From JBBROS01 sp965217935 (GTDB lineage: Bacteria; Pseudomonadota; Alphaproteobacteria; Acetobacterales; Acetobacteraceae), in NCBI GenBank assembly GCA_965217935.1, contig OZ244581.1:1984001-2048000 (forward strand): 64,000 nt of DNA, given 5' to 3'. A program made the position numbers and the translations under genes. Under the pieces are notes generated by a model. The model had not been told where the DNA came from, ran no database searches, and saw nothing but the letters and a program-made list of their open reading frames with translations. Positions 36,134-45,771 of this stretch are shown here, in pieces (within the stretch, counting starts at the first letter, position 1; the number at the start of each line of letters is the position of its first letter).

Positions 36134-39100
36134 GCTTGTCGTCCGTGCTGATCGCCAACCGCGGCGAGGTCGCCATCCGCATCGCCCGCGCCTGCGCCGA
36201 GCTGGGGTTGCGCTCGGTCGCGGTCCACCCGGCGGATGACGCGGGATCGCTGCACGCGCGGCGCGCGGACGCCGCCGTGGAGCTGCCCGGCCGCGGCGTC
36301 GCTGCCTACCTCGACGCGGCATCGGTGGTCGCCGCCGCCGTGTCCGCCGGGTGCGACGCGGTGCATCCGGGCTACGGATTCCTGAGCGAGAACGCCGGTT
36401 TCGCCGCAGCTTGCGCGGAGGCCGGCCTGGTGTTCGTCGGCCCGGCGCCCGAGACGCTGGCGCTGTTCGGCGACAAGACGCAGGCCCGCGCCCTCGCTGC
36501 CATGCACGGCGTGCCGGTCCCCCGCGGCGCCGAGGGCGCGACCACGCTCGATCAGGCACGGGACTTCCTGGCGTCGCTCGGGGGAACCGGCATGATGGTC
36601 AAGGCCGTTTCCGGCGGCGGCGGGCGCGGCATGCGCGCGGTGACGGATGCGGCGGCGCTGGACGAAGCCTGGGCCCGCTGCGGCTCCGAGGCGCGCGCCG
36701 CGTTCGGATCAAACGCGCTCTACGTGGAGGAGTTGATCGCCGCCGCGCGGCACGTGGAGGTGCAGGTGCTCGGCGACGGCGCCGGCGCCGGCGCCGTCGC
36801 CCAGTTCGGCGAGCGGGACTGCACGATCCAGCGGCGTCACCAAAAGCTGATGGAAGTGGCGCCCAGCCCGGGCGTGCCGGCGGAGACCCGCGCCAAGCTC
36901 GCCGAAGCCGCCGTCCGCATGGCCGAAGCGGTGCGCTACCGCGGGCTTGGCACGTTCGAGTTCCTGGTCGACGCGGACGATCCGGCGCGCTTCGTTTTCA
37001 TCGAGGCCAACCCGCGCCTGCAAGTCGAGCACACGGTGACGGAAGAGGTCTACGGCGTAGACCTGGTGCAGGCGCAGCTCCGCGTGGCCGCTGGCGAGTC
37101 TCTCTCCGTTATCGGCCTTGACCAAGCTCACGTGCCTGCGCCGCGCGGGTACGCCATCCAGTTGCGCGTGAACATGGAAACCATGCAGCCCGACGGCGGC
37201 GCCGTGCCAGGCGGCGGGATCATTGCGGCCTACGAGCCGCCGACCGGGCCGGGCATCCGGGTCGACGGGTTCGGCTACGCCGGCTACCAAACCAGCTCGT
37301 CCTTCGACAGCCTGCTCGCCAAGCTGATCGTGCGCGCACCCAGCTACCCGGCGGCGGTCGCCAAGGCGCGCCGGGCCGCGGCGGAATTCCGCATCGAGGG
37401 CGTCGACACCAACCTCGGCTTCCTCTGCGCCATGCTCGCGGACGGGGATGTGATCGCAGACCGCGTCACCACGCGCTGGCTCGACGAGCACGCGGCGGCG
37501 CTGGTCGCGCGCGTTCCGGCGGCGGAGTCCGTGCCGGTCGCCGCAGCGGCCGAACCCGGCAAAGTTGCCGCGGCCCCGCCCGGCGCCGTGGCCGTGCCGG
37601 CGCCGATGCAGGGCCTGGTCGTGTCGCTCGACGTATCGCCCGGCGACGCCGTAAGGCCCGGCCAGGTGCTCGGCGTGCTGGAAGCGATGAAGATGGAGCA
37701 CGCCGTCACCGCCCCGGCCGGCGGCGTGGTCCACGCGCTCGCGGCCGTCCGGGGCGAAGTCGTGCCGTCAGGCCGCCCGCTGCTGTTCATCGTGCCCGGT
37801 GAAACCAGCGAAGCCGCCGAGGCCACGGCGGACGCCGTAGACCCGGACGCGATCCGCCCCGACCTGCAACACGTCCTTTGCCGCCACGCCCTGACGCTCG
37901 ACGCCGCCCGGCCGGAGGCGGTGGCCAAGCGACACGGCCAAGGCGGGCGCACCGCGCGCGAGAACATCGCCGACCTGTGCGACGAGGGCAGCTTCGTCGA
38001 GTACGGCGCGCTCGCCATCGCCGCCCAGCGCACGAGGCGCTCGATGGACGACCTGCTGCGCGCCACCCCGGCCGATGGCCTTGTCGCCGGGATCGGAACG
38101 GTCAACGCCGGTCTGGTGGGCACGGAACGAGCGGCTTCGGTCGTGGTCGCCTACGACTATACGGTGCTGGCCGGCACCCAGGGCACCATGAACCATAAGA
38201 AGCAGGACCGCATCTTCCGGCTCGCCGCCGAGCTGCGCCGTCCACTGGTGCTGTTCGCGGAGGGCGGCGGCGGCCGGCCCGGCGACGTGGACAAGCAGCA
38301 CGTCACGGTTGCGAGCCTCGACATCCCCACCTTCCACGGATTTGCCAGCCTGTCCGGGCTGATCCCGCTCGTCGGCGTCGTCCACGGCCGCTGCTTCGCC
38401 GGCAACGCGGCGCTGCTGGGCTGCTGCGACGTCATCATCGCGACCCGCGGCACCACGATGGGCATGGGCGGCCCGGCCATGATCGAGGGCGGCGGACTCG
38501 GCGTGTTCAAACCGGAGGAGGTCGGCCCGGCCTCCGTGCAATGGGCCAACGGCGTCATCGACGTGCTGGCGGACGACGAGGCGGCGGCCGTCGCCGCGGC
38601 GAAGCAGTACCTCGGTTATTTCCAAGGCCCGGCCGTGGAATGGACCTGCCCCGACCAGCGCCTCCTGCGCGCCGCCGTTCCGGAGAACCGCCTCCGCTCA
38701 TACGACGTCCGCGCCGTCATCGCCGGGTTGGCGGATGACGGGTCGGTGCTGGAACTCCGCGCCGGCTGGGCCGCGGGCATGGTCACGGCGCTGATCCGCA
38801 TCGAGGGCAGGCCGATGGGGCTGATGGCCAACAACCCCCGCCACCTCGGCGGCGCGATCGACGCGGACGCTGCGGACAAGGCGGCGCGCTTTCTCCAACT
38901 CTGCGACGCGCACGACCTGCCGGTCCTGTCATTATGCGACACGCCGGGCTTCATGGTTGGACCGGAAGCGGAGCGGACGGCGCTGGTGCGCCGGGTTTGC
39001 CGGATGTTCGTCGGCGGCGCCAACCTCCGGGTGCCCTTCTTCACGGTCGTGCTGCGCAAGGGCTACGGTCTGGGCGCGCAGGCGATGGCGGGCGGCTGCT

Positions 39101-39414
39101 TTCATGCGCCGGTGTTCAACGTGTCGTGGCCCACCGGCGAGTTCGGCGGCATGGGGCTGGAAGGCGCGGTCCGGCTCGGTTTCCGCAAGGAGCTAGAGGC
39201 GATCGCCGACCCGGTTGCGCGCGACGCGGAATTCCGACGCCGGGTCGAGGCGATGTATGCCCGCGGCAAGGCGACGAGCATGGCGTCCGTGCTGGAAATC
39301 GACGACGTGATCGACCCAGCCGATACGCGCCGCTGGATCACGACCGGTCTCCGCACCATTCCCGCTGCTGCATTGCGCACGGGCAAGAAGAGGCCCAATG
39401 TCGATTCGTGGTGA
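36130..39414 (+). CDS. Single-chain acyl-CoA carboxylase (BC-BCCP-CT fusion)
   Basis: 1094 residues holding all three activities. Biotin carboxylase is at about 1-445 (LIANRGEVAIRIARA, HPGYGFLSEN, KAVSGGGGRGMR, EANPRLQVEHTVTE). The biotin carrier is near 485-560 with Lys521 in LEAMKMEH. The carboxyltransferase is at about 590-1094 (GQGGRTARENIADL, LMANNPRHLGGAID, LCDTPGFMVG, RKGYGLGAQAMAGG). Most bacterial acyl-CoA carboxylases are two-subunit, whereas single-chain forms are known for long-chain acyl-CoA. It is the last gene of unit B and starts inside the ATPase stop. The substrate is presumably a CoA ester made by the synthetase at 30718. Confidence 0.92.
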   Translation: MSLSSVLIANRGEVAIRIARACAELGLRSVAVHPADDAGSLHARRADAAVELPGRGVAAYLDAASVVAAAVSAGCDAVHPGYGFLSENAGFAAACAEAGLVFVGPAPETLALFGDKTQARALAAMHGVPVPRGAEGATTLDQARDFLASLGGTGMMVKAVSGGGGRGMRAVTDAAALDEAWARCGSEARAAFGSNALYVEELIAAARHVEVQVLGDGAGAGAVAQFGERDCTIQRRHQKLMEVAPSPGVPAETRAKLAEAAVRMAEAVRYRGLGTFEFLVDADDPARFVFIEANPRLQVEHTVTEEVYGVDLVQAQLRVAAGESLSVIGLDQAHVPAPRGYAIQLRVNMETMQPDGGAVPGGGIIAAYEPPTGPGIRVDGFGYAGYQTSSSFDSLLAKLIVRAPSYPAAVAKARRAAAEFRIEGVDTNLGFLCAMLADGDVIADRVTTRWLDEHAAALVARVPAAESVPVAAAAEPGKVAAAPPGAVAVPAPMQGLVVSLDVSPGDAVRPGQVLGVLEAMKMEHAVTAPAGGVVHALAAVRGEVVPSGRPLLFIVPGETSEAAEATADAVDPDAIRPDLQHVLCRHALTLDAARPEAVAKRHGQGGRTARENIADLCDEGSFVEYGALAIAAQRTRRSMDDLLRATPADGLVAGIGTVNAGLVGTERAASVVVAYDYTVLAGTQGTMNHKKQDRIFRLAAELRRPLVLFAEGGGGRPGDVDKQHVTVASLDIPTFHGFASLSGLIPLVGVVHGRCFAGNAALLGCCDVIIATRGTTMGMGGPAMIEGGGLGVFKPEEVGPASVQWANGVIDVLADDEAAAVAAAKQYLGYFQGPAVEWTCPDQRLLRAAVPENRLRSYDVRAVIAGLADDGSVLELRAGWAAGMVTALIRIEGRPMGLMANNPRHLGGAIDADAADKAARFLQLCDAHDLPVLSLCDTPGFMVGPEAERTALVRRVCRMFVGGANLRVPFFTVVLRKGYGLGAQAMAGGCFHAPVFNVSWPTGEFGGMGLEGAVRLGFRKELEAIADPVARDAEFRRRVEAMYARGKATSMASVLEIDDVIDPADTRRWITTGLRTIPAAALRTGKKRPNVDSW

Positions 39415-39518
39415 CAGGAGGGATGCCGCCGGATCGGCGCATGAGGTCGCTTGAGTGCGGACAACGGAAGTCCATAGGGAGCAAGGCTTTTATTGGATTT
39501 CGGGGTGGTGCCGGAAGC

Positions 39519-40352
39519 TCTGTTGCAACCGCTCCGACTGTCCGGCGTGATGGGGCTGGACGGGGAAGGTCGGGGCCGTGTCGGACTTCAAGGGGCGCCA
39601 TTTCGAAGGCGAGATCGTGCTGTGGGCGGTCCGTTGGTATTGCCGCTACGGGGTGAGCTACCGCGACCTGGAGCAGATGCTGGGGGAGCGGGGCATCTGC
39701 GTTGACCACACCACCATCTATCGCTGGGTGCAGCGGTATGCGCCCGAGATCGAAAAGCGGCTGCACTGGCAGTGGCGCCGGCCGGGGTCAACGAGCTGGC
39801 GGGTGGACGAGACGTATGTAAAGGTCCGGGGTCAGTGGGCGCACCTCTACCGGGCCGTCGACAAGCACGGCGGCGCCATCGACTTTTATTTGTCTCCAAC
39901 CCGCGACACGGCGGCGGCCAAGCGCTTCCTCGGCAAGGCGCTGCACGGGCTGGAAGACTGGGACAAGCCGACGGTCATCAACACGGACAAGACACCCACC
40001 TATGCCGCAGTACTTGCCGAACTGAAGACGGAGGGCAAGTGCCCGAAGGACACCGTCCACCGGCAAGCCAAGTACCTGAACAACGTCATCGAGGCGGACC
40101 ATGGCAAGCTGAAGCAGCTGATCAGGCCGGTGCGGGGCTTCAAGTCGCTGAGGACGGCCTACGCCACCATCAGAGGCTTCGAGGTGATGCGCGCGTTGCG
40201 CAAGGGCCAGGCGCACGCGTTCAACATGACACGCTACATCCAAGGCGAGGCGCGCATCGTGGAGCGCGCCTTCGGGCTGGGCGCGTCCGCCCTGGCTGAG
40301 GTGGTCCAGCTACTTAACGACCGCTGCGAACGCAGGGCAACGTAGCAGAACT
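39519..40352 (+). mobile_element. IS6-family insertion sequence
   Basis: An IS6-type element with one transposase gene. The left end shows GCTCTGTTGCAACCGC near 39519, typical of the family. The right end is diverged: GCAACGTAGCAGAAC at 40337-40351 is the closest inverted match, with a four-base insertion. Boundaries are therefore approximate. It truncates a minus-strand lipocalin-like gene. Confidence 0.7.
39578..40345 (+). CDS. IS6-family DDE transposase
   Basis: 255 residues, close to the usual 230-260. It has the N-terminal RHFEGEIVLWAVRWYCRYG motif of the family and an HTH with RGICVDHTTIYRWVQRY. Catalytic residues are visible in WRVDETYVKVRGQW (first Asp), VINTDKTPTY (second Asp) and NNVIEADHGKLK (Glu). 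It appears intact and may still be active by replicative transposition. Confidence 0.93.
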   Translation: MSDFKGRHFEGEIVLWAVRWYCRYGVSYRDLEQMLGERGICVDHTTIYRWVQRYAPEIEKRLHWQWRRPGSTSWRVDETYVKVRGQWAHLYRAVDKHGGAIDFYLSPTRDTAAAKRFLGKALHGLEDWDKPTVINTDKTPTYAAVLAELKTEGKCPKDTVHRQAKYLNNVIEADHGKLKQLIRPVRGFKSLRTAYATIRGFEVMRALRKGQAHAFNMTRYIQGEARIVERAFGLGASALAEVVQLLNDRCERRAT

Positions 40353-40601
40353 GCTTGCTCCCCCGATACCCTCCGCATGCCCTTGGCCAGCAGATGCAAC
40401 AGAGCCATGCATATCAGCCGCGAAGATCAGCATCCCGTTCGGCCGTCGTTCGTAGGCGGGCTCGGTCCTGACATTCCGTTCGATCTCGGCCGACACCATG
40501 CGCCACGTGCCGAGCACCTGGTTGCGTGGAGCGGCTTCAGCGGCAGTGGCCACAACGAACGTTCCGATCAGTATGGAGAGAAGGGCGGAGCGCATCGACA
40601 T
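40353..40601 (-). pseudogene. Lipocalin-like exported protein, 3' end removed by IS6
   Basis: A strong AAGGAGGAGG precedes the ATG at 40601. The product begins with a signal peptide (ALLSILIGTFVVATAAEAA) followed by VLGTWRMVSAEIER and RRPNGMLIFAAD, the start of a lipocalin-like domain (Lipocalin_5 type). Homology is lost after about residue 68, where the IS6 right end lies, so the rest is missing. The frame runs on into IS DNA without meaning. Original function unknown. Confidence 0.7.
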
Positions 40602-40776
40602 GGGAGAGGTCCTCCTCCTTCTTTAGCCTCAGGTCGCCGACGCGTTTTCCGAATCATTGATCGCCAATGCCGCGGCTTTCTGGCTCCGAACTGTTGATTT
40701 TCGCTGAGAACTGACCCGGCGTTTTCGTCGAGATTTGACCCGCCTTGTGTTATCTCCCGCGTGCTGCGGGTCTGGG

Positions 40777-41556
40777 TCAAGCGAGCGTTTTGGTTCTCCT
40801 GCCTTTTCCGTCGGCTGCGCTGTTCCGGAACCTGAAACTGTCGTTTCCGGTTTCCAGGATGTGGCAGTGATGGGTGAGCCGGTCGAGCAGTGCGGTCGTC
40901 ATCTTGGTGTCGCCAAAGACGTTGCCCCACTCGCTGAAGCTCAGGTTGGCGGTGATCGCCACGCTGGTCCGCTCGTAAAGCTTGCTGAGCAGGTGGAACA
41001 GCAGGGCGCCGCCCGATGAGCTGAACGGCAGATATCCAAGCTCGTCGAGGATCACGAGATCCAGGCGGAGCAGGCGATCGGCGAGCTGCCCGGCCTTGTT
41101 GGCAGCCTTCTCCTGCTCCAGCGCATTGACCAGGTCCACAGTGGAATAGAACCGGACCTTTTTGCGGCCGTGCTCGATACCTTGGACGCCGAGTGCCGTG
41201 GCGAGATGGGTCGTGCCGGCGCCGGGCCCGCCGATCAGCACGACATTGTCGGCCCGATCGGTGAACTCGCCCTGGTGCAGCTGCCTGATCATGGCCTCGT
41301 TGACCTCGCTCGCCGCGAAATCGAAGCTGGTCAGGTCCTTGTAAGCGGGAAACCGGGCCGACTTGATATGGTAGGCGATCGAGCGGACCTCACGTTCGGC
41401 CAACTCGGCCTTGAGCAGCTGGGACAAGGTGGGGATGGCGGCCTTGAATGCCGGTGCGCCCTGCTCCACCAGGTCGCCGGCTGCCTGGGCCATGCCATGC
41501 ATCTTCAAGCCGCGCAGCATGACGACGAGCGCGGCGCTGGCGGGGTCATGACGCAT
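40777..41556 (-). CDS. istB: IS21 helper ATPase IstB with an altered Walker A
   Basis: 259 residues with the IstB/DnaC-like AAA+ fold. The P-loop reads GGPGAGTTHLA, where the family has GGPGTGKTHLA, so the ATP-binding lysine is threonine. Walker B LVILDELGYLPFS and the C-terminal sensor SFRFRNS are present. The change should abolish ATP binding, so the helper is probably inactive. It partly overlaps the end of istA. Confidence 0.88.
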   Translation of the reverse strand: MRHDPASAALVVMLRGLKMHGMAQAAGDLVEQGAPAFKAAIPTLSQLLKAELAEREVRSIAYHIKSARFPAYKDLTSFDFAASEVNEAMIRQLHQGEFTDRADNVVLIGGPGAGTTHLATALGVQGIEHGRKKVRFYSTVDLVNALEQEKAANKAGQLADRLLRLDLVILDELGYLPFSSSGGALLFHLLSKLYERTSVAITANLSFSEWGNVFGDTKMTTALLDRLTHHCHILETGNDSFRFRNSAADGKGRRTKTLA

Positions 41557-43079
41557 GGCGCACCTCCCGGTCCCGCAGCGCGTCGTAGCGCTGGATGTCG
41601 GCCCGTGGCTCCTGCGTGAGGACGAGAGCCTGCGGTGCGTCGATGGCGGCGGCTCTGCTTTTGCCGTCCGTCAGGCGGTGCAGGAGGTTGAGGACGTGGA
41701 TCTTGGTGGCGACACCGCCCTCGAGAGCCAGCTCCACCGCGCACAGCACGGCCTGCTCATCGTGTTGCAGCACCAAGGCGAGGACGTCCGCCATTTCCCG
41801 GTCGCCCCCTGGTCGTCGCAGCAGTTCGATCTGGAGCTTGCGGAACGCCTCAGGCATCTCGGCACAGGGCGCGCCGTAGCGCAACGCCCCGGGCTTGCGC
41901 TGGATCACCGCCAGGTCGTGTCGCCAGTCGTAGATCGTGCGGCCGGGTATGTCGTGGGAGCGCTCGACGACCCGGGCGTGCTCGCACACGATCTGCCCCT
42001 CGGCGACAACGACGAGCCGATCGGGGTAGATCCGCAGGCTGACCGGCCGGTTGGCAAACGAGGCGGGAACGCTGTAGCGGTTGGTCTCGAAGTGCACCAG
42101 GCCGGTCGGCGACACCCGCTTGGTGTGCTCGACGAACCCGTCGAACGCTCGGCCGACCGGCATCAGGTTCGCCCGCTCCTCGGCGTGCACGGCGGCCACA
42201 CTGCCCGGCAGGACCCCGTGGGCAAGCTCGCTCCAGCGCTCGATGCCAGCGGGCCTCGAGCCAGGCATTGAGCGATGGCATGTCCGCCAAGGGCGGCATG
42301 GCTTGCCAGATCTGCCCCCGTGCGTCCTGCACGTTTTTTTCGACCTGACCCTTCTCCCATCCTGATGCCGGGTTACGGAACGTCGCCTCGAACAGGTAGT
42401 GGCTGGCCATCGCTGTGAAGCGCGCGTTGACCTGCCGAGCCTTGCCCACGCCGATCCGATCGACGGCTGTCCGCATGTTGTCGAAAATGCCGCGGCGCGG
42501 CACGCCGCCCAGTATGCGGAACGCCTCAGCTAATGCATCGAACAGCATCTCGTGGGTTTGCAGCCGGTCGGCGCGGATCACGAAGGCTCTGCTGTGCGAC
42601 AGCTTGGTATGTGCCACCTGAAGCTTGACCCGCTTGCCGCCCACCACCGTCCAGTCCTCGCTCCAGTCGAACTGGAACGCCTCGCCAGGCTGGAAAACGA
42701 GCGGAACGAACACGCCCCGCCCGGTGATACGCTGAGCGGTCTCACGCTCCGCCCGCCAGTGGCGGACGAAAGCAGCGACCCGCGCATAAGAGCCATCGTA
42801 GCCCAGGACAACCAGGTCAGCATGGCGCCGCCGCGCGTTTCGGCGCGCCTTGCGACCCTTGCCCGCCTCGACGCGCAGCCATTCCGCCAACTTGTCGGCA
42901 TACGGGTCCAGACGACTTGGACGCTCCGGAACCTTGAACCGAACCTCGACGGCGTTGGACCGCAGATACTTACGAATGGTGTTCCGCGACAGGCCCGTCC
43001 GCCGCTCGATCTCGCGGATCGGCATCTGCTCTCGGTGATGCCGCCGACGAATAACGCTTAACAACTCCATGTCGATCAC
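41546..43079 (-). pseudogene. istA: IS21 transposase IstA, frameshifted
   Basis: The first part (start at 43079) has the HTH EIERRTGLSRNTIRKYLRS and the integrase core FQFDWSEDWTVVGGKRVKL and GIFDNMRTAVDR through LNAWLEARW. The reading frame is lost near 42250 and continues in another frame from WSELAHGVLPGSVAAVHAEE to the stop at 41546. The two pieces together make a full-length IstA. A single-base indel is the simplest cause; programmed frameshifting is not usual for istA. Confidence 0.85.
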
Positions 43080-43182
43080 TCCGATAACCCCGACGGTTCC
43101 GTCGGGGGACGTGGTCAGACACGGGTCATTTCTCAGCGAAAACTCAGGACCTCTCCGGGTCAGATCTCAATGCAACTCAACA

Positions 43183-43590
43183 GACTCGTCTTGATCGGCG
43201 ACGGTCGGCGGCACGGTGAGACGTTTGTCCACTCCGAGATCTACAAGGCCAGGCCGGATGTCACGTCCGTCCTGCATGAGCCTCCGCCCTACTCCATTGC
43301 ATTTTCCGCGAGCTGAGCCACCCGAGCGCGTCGTTTCTCGATGCACTCGGTTTGCGCGGCGATACGGCCAACCTGATCCATACTGCCGGAATGGGCGCGG
43401 GCGTCTTGCGGGCGCTTGGCGCGAACCGCGCCGTCATTCTTCACAACCTTGGCGTCGTCTGCGCCGGCGCCTTGGTCGCCGACGTGGCCTGTGCGGACGT
43501 GCCGGAGTTCTCACGTGCCGACGCGGCACGGTCGCAGTGCGACATCAGCGGCCCGAGCAGTTTGAGATCAATTCCGAATATCCGCTCCGT
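43183..43590 (+). pseudogene. Class II aldolase/adducin-type gene, remnant
   Basis: Immediately after the IS21 end, the frame encodes TFVHSEIYKARPDVTSVLHE and PPYSIAFSAS, the metal-binding core of class II aldolases, with the second HxH histidine changed to proline. A frameshift near 43305 moves to the frame reading HPSASFLDALGLRGDTANLI and AVILHNLGVVCAG. The N-terminus is removed by the IS. The family includes dihydroxyphthalate decarboxylases and fuculose-phosphate aldolase-like enzymes. It is non-functional as it stands. Confidence 0.72.
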
Positions 43591-43627
43591 CGCTGGCGGC
43601 GGACACAAGCTTTGTCCTGATCTCGGC

Positions 43628-44482
43628 TTACGCGGCCTCGACGGCGACCCGCATCGTGCCAATCCCCTCGACATGCGAGTCGATCGTGTCCCCCGGCATG
43701 ATCGGCCCGACCCCCTCGGGCGTGCCGGTCAAGAGAATGTCGCCCGGCATCAGGCTATAGAACGACGACGCGAATACCAGGAGTTCCGGGATCCCGAGGA
43801 TCAGATCGCGGGTGTTGGCCTGTTGACGCCGTTCTCCGTTGACATCGAGCGACAGAGCGAGCGCCGTCGCGTCGGTCAACTCGTCCGTAGTCACCAGCCA
43901 AGGGCCGAGCACCGTGTAGCTGTCGATCGACTTGCGCAGGCTGCGCTCCTCGGAGCCCCGCACCGTGATATCGAGCCCGATCGCGTAACCCGCGACGTGC
44001 TCCATCGCCCGTTCGGCTGTCACGGCGTTGCATGGCTTGCCGATGATCACGGCCAGCTCCACCTCATGGTCGGTCCGGCGGCCAGGATGGCGGAGTTTGA
44101 TGGGCTGCCCCGGCCCGATCAACGAGCTCGTGGCCTTCAGGAACAGTCCGGTCTCTTGGATCTTGCGCACGTGGATGGCAGCGAACGTGGCCGGGTCGTC
44201 GATCGTCTCCTGCAGGTGCTTGGCATAGTTCACCGGGGCGGCGACGATCTTGCCGGGATTGGCGATCGGCGCACGCAACTGCACGGACGAGAGCGCAATG
44301 CCGTGACCCTGCGCCGCCGCCTCGATCTCATCGGACAAGTCCGGCAGCGCGGCGATCAACGCATCGTCGTTCGGGTACGGGTAGCGCCATGGTTGAAGCT
44401 GGTCGAGCACGATGGTGACATCATGCACCCGGCCTTCCCGGACCAATCCCAACCGATCATCGTCGAAGCAGCACAGCCGCAT
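43628..44482 (-). CDS. FAH-family hydrolase, probable fumarylpyruvate hydrolase
   Basis: 284 residues from MRLCCFDDDRLG; upstream ATGs at 44497 and 44539 are possible. The fumarylacetoacetase-type C-domain is intact: GKIVAAPVNYAKHLQE, the metal motif DHEVELAVIIGK, GLDITVRGSEE and LLTGTPEGVGPI. The family hydrolyses acylpyruvates; with a 3-hydroxybenzoate 6-hydroxylase, an isomerase and a gentisate dioxygenase fragment nearby, the likely reaction is fumarylpyruvate to fumarate and pyruvate. It lies alone on the minus strand between broken plus-strand genes. Confidence 0.82.
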   Translation of the reverse strand: MRLCCFDDDRLGLVREGRVHDVTIVLDQLQPWRYPYPNDDALIAALPDLSDEIEAAAQGHGIALSSVQLRAPIANPGKIVAAPVNYAKHLQETIDDPATFAAIHVRKIQETGLFLKATSSLIGPGQPIKLRHPGRRTDHEVELAVIIGKPCNAVTAERAMEHVAGYAIGLDITVRGSEERSLRKSIDSYTVLGPWLVTTDELTDATALALSLDVNGERRQQANTRDLILGIPELLVFASSFYSLMPGDILLTGTPEGVGPIMPGDTIDSHVEGIGTMRVAVEAA

Positions 44483-44608
44483 GTCGCGCACTTTCATCCG
44501 CCACCGTCGCGGCATTGCCGCGGCAAGGCAAGAATCCACATTGCAGCAGGACAGGACTGTTGCGATAGATCGGAGGTCAACGGCGGTTCACCCGCCGGGC
44601 ACTCGTTC

Positions 44609-45025
44609 CGCTTCTTCCGCGCCGCCAGCCTCGACCCGGCGCTTGTCGCCCCGGCCCGCGAGGCGCTCGGCATCATCGGCCTCGATCGCCGCGCGAACGT
44701 CGAGGCACAGGACCTCTCGCATAGCGAGCGCCGCCAGCTTGAACTCGCGATGGCGCTGCCGCTGGCGCTGGCGCCCCGCCTGTTGTTGTTGGATGAACCG
44801 ATGGCTGGGATGGGCCTGCAGGAAGGGCTGCGCATGACGCAAATTCTGGCCGGGCTGAAGGCGCGCTGCACGGTCTTGTTGGTGGAGCACGATATGGAGG
44901 CGGTGTTGGCACTGGCCGACCGGATCAGCGTGCTGGTGGCCGGGCGCTGCATCGTCACCGGCGCGCCGGACGTCATCCGCGCCGACCCGGAGGTCCACGC
45001 CGCCTATCTCGGCAAGAAGCAATGA
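44609..45025 (+). pseudogene. LivG-type branched-chain ABC ATPase, C-terminal half only
   Basis: 138 residues of an HAAT ATPase: the signature region LSHSERRQLELAMAL, Walker B RLLLLDEPMAGMG, H-loop VLLVEHDMEAVLALADRI, and the tail GAPDVIRADPEVHAAYLG. Walker A and the Q-loop are absent, and the upstream sequence is unrelated, so the N-terminal half was lost. The stop overlaps the next ATPase start (ATGA at 45022-45025), preserving the livG-livF order. Confidence 0.85.
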
Positions 45026-45724
45026 CGGCCGCGCCGCTGCTCGAGGTCGCCGGCCTCGAGGCCGCATACGGATCGAGCCGGATCCTGTTTGGCCTGTCGC
45101 TCACGATCGGCGAAGGCGAGGTGGTGACGTTGATGGGCCGGAACGGCATGGGCAAGACGACCACGGTGCGGGTCATCATGGAGATGCTGCGCCCCCGCGG
45201 CGGCACGATTCGCTTCCGCGGCGCCGACATCACCGGTTCTGCCGCCCACCGCATCGCGCGGCTCGGCCTCGGCTTGGCGCTGGAAGGACGGCATGTCTTC
45301 CCGAACCTCACGGTGCGAGAACCTGCTGGTGGCCGCCGCCGGCAGGGATGGCTGGACGCTCGGCCTGGTGATCGCTCTGTTCCCCCGCCTTGGCGAACGA
45401 TTGACGAATGGCGGCAGCCAGCTCTCGGGCGGCGAACAGCAAATGCTGGCAATCGGCCGAGCGCTGATGACCAATCCAACACTATTGATCCTGGACGAAG
45501 CGACCGAAGGCCTCGCCCCGGTCATTCGCGATGAAATCTGGGACCGGCTTGCCACGCCGAAGCGGCAAGGGCTGGCGATGCTCATCATCGACAAGGAGCT
45601 CGATGCGCTGTGTTCCTTGGCCGACCGCCACGTGATCATCGAGAAGGGCGAGGTCGCCTGGGCCGGTGTCACGGCCGACCTGCTCGCCGACCCGGCCATT
45701 CACGAGACCTACCTGGGTGTCTGA
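45022..45724 (+). pseudogene. LivF-type branched-chain ABC ATPase, frameshifted
   Basis: The first frame gives LLEVAGLEAAYGSSRILFG, Walker A GRNGMGKT and GLGLALEGRHVFPNLTVRE, then breaks near 45320. The second frame resumes with ENLLVAAAGRDG, signature QLSGGEQQML, Walker B TLLILDEATEGLAP and LIIDKELDAL, ending ETYLGV. A one-base gain or two-base loss at the TVRENLL codons explains the break. With LivG truncated and no permeases here, the transporter is dead. Confidence 0.87.
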
Positions 45725-45771
45725 CACTCAAGTTTTGAAACGGCGTGCTTCTGCCCTATTCAGGAGACGTC

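Larger units (their letters stand above)
40692..43182 (-). mobile_element. IS21-family element (copy 1), about 2.5 kb
   Basis: The ends match as inverted repeats: TGTTGATTTTCGCTGAGAAC from 40692 inward, and TGTTGAGTTGCATTGAGATC from 43182 inward on the other strand, both continuing into CTGACCCGG. Further CTGACCC/TTGACCC sub-repeats lie inside both ends, as expected for IstA-binding repeats. It encodes istA (frameshifted) and istB on the minus strand. No clear target duplication. Its right end cuts into a class II aldolase gene. Confidence 0.85.
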
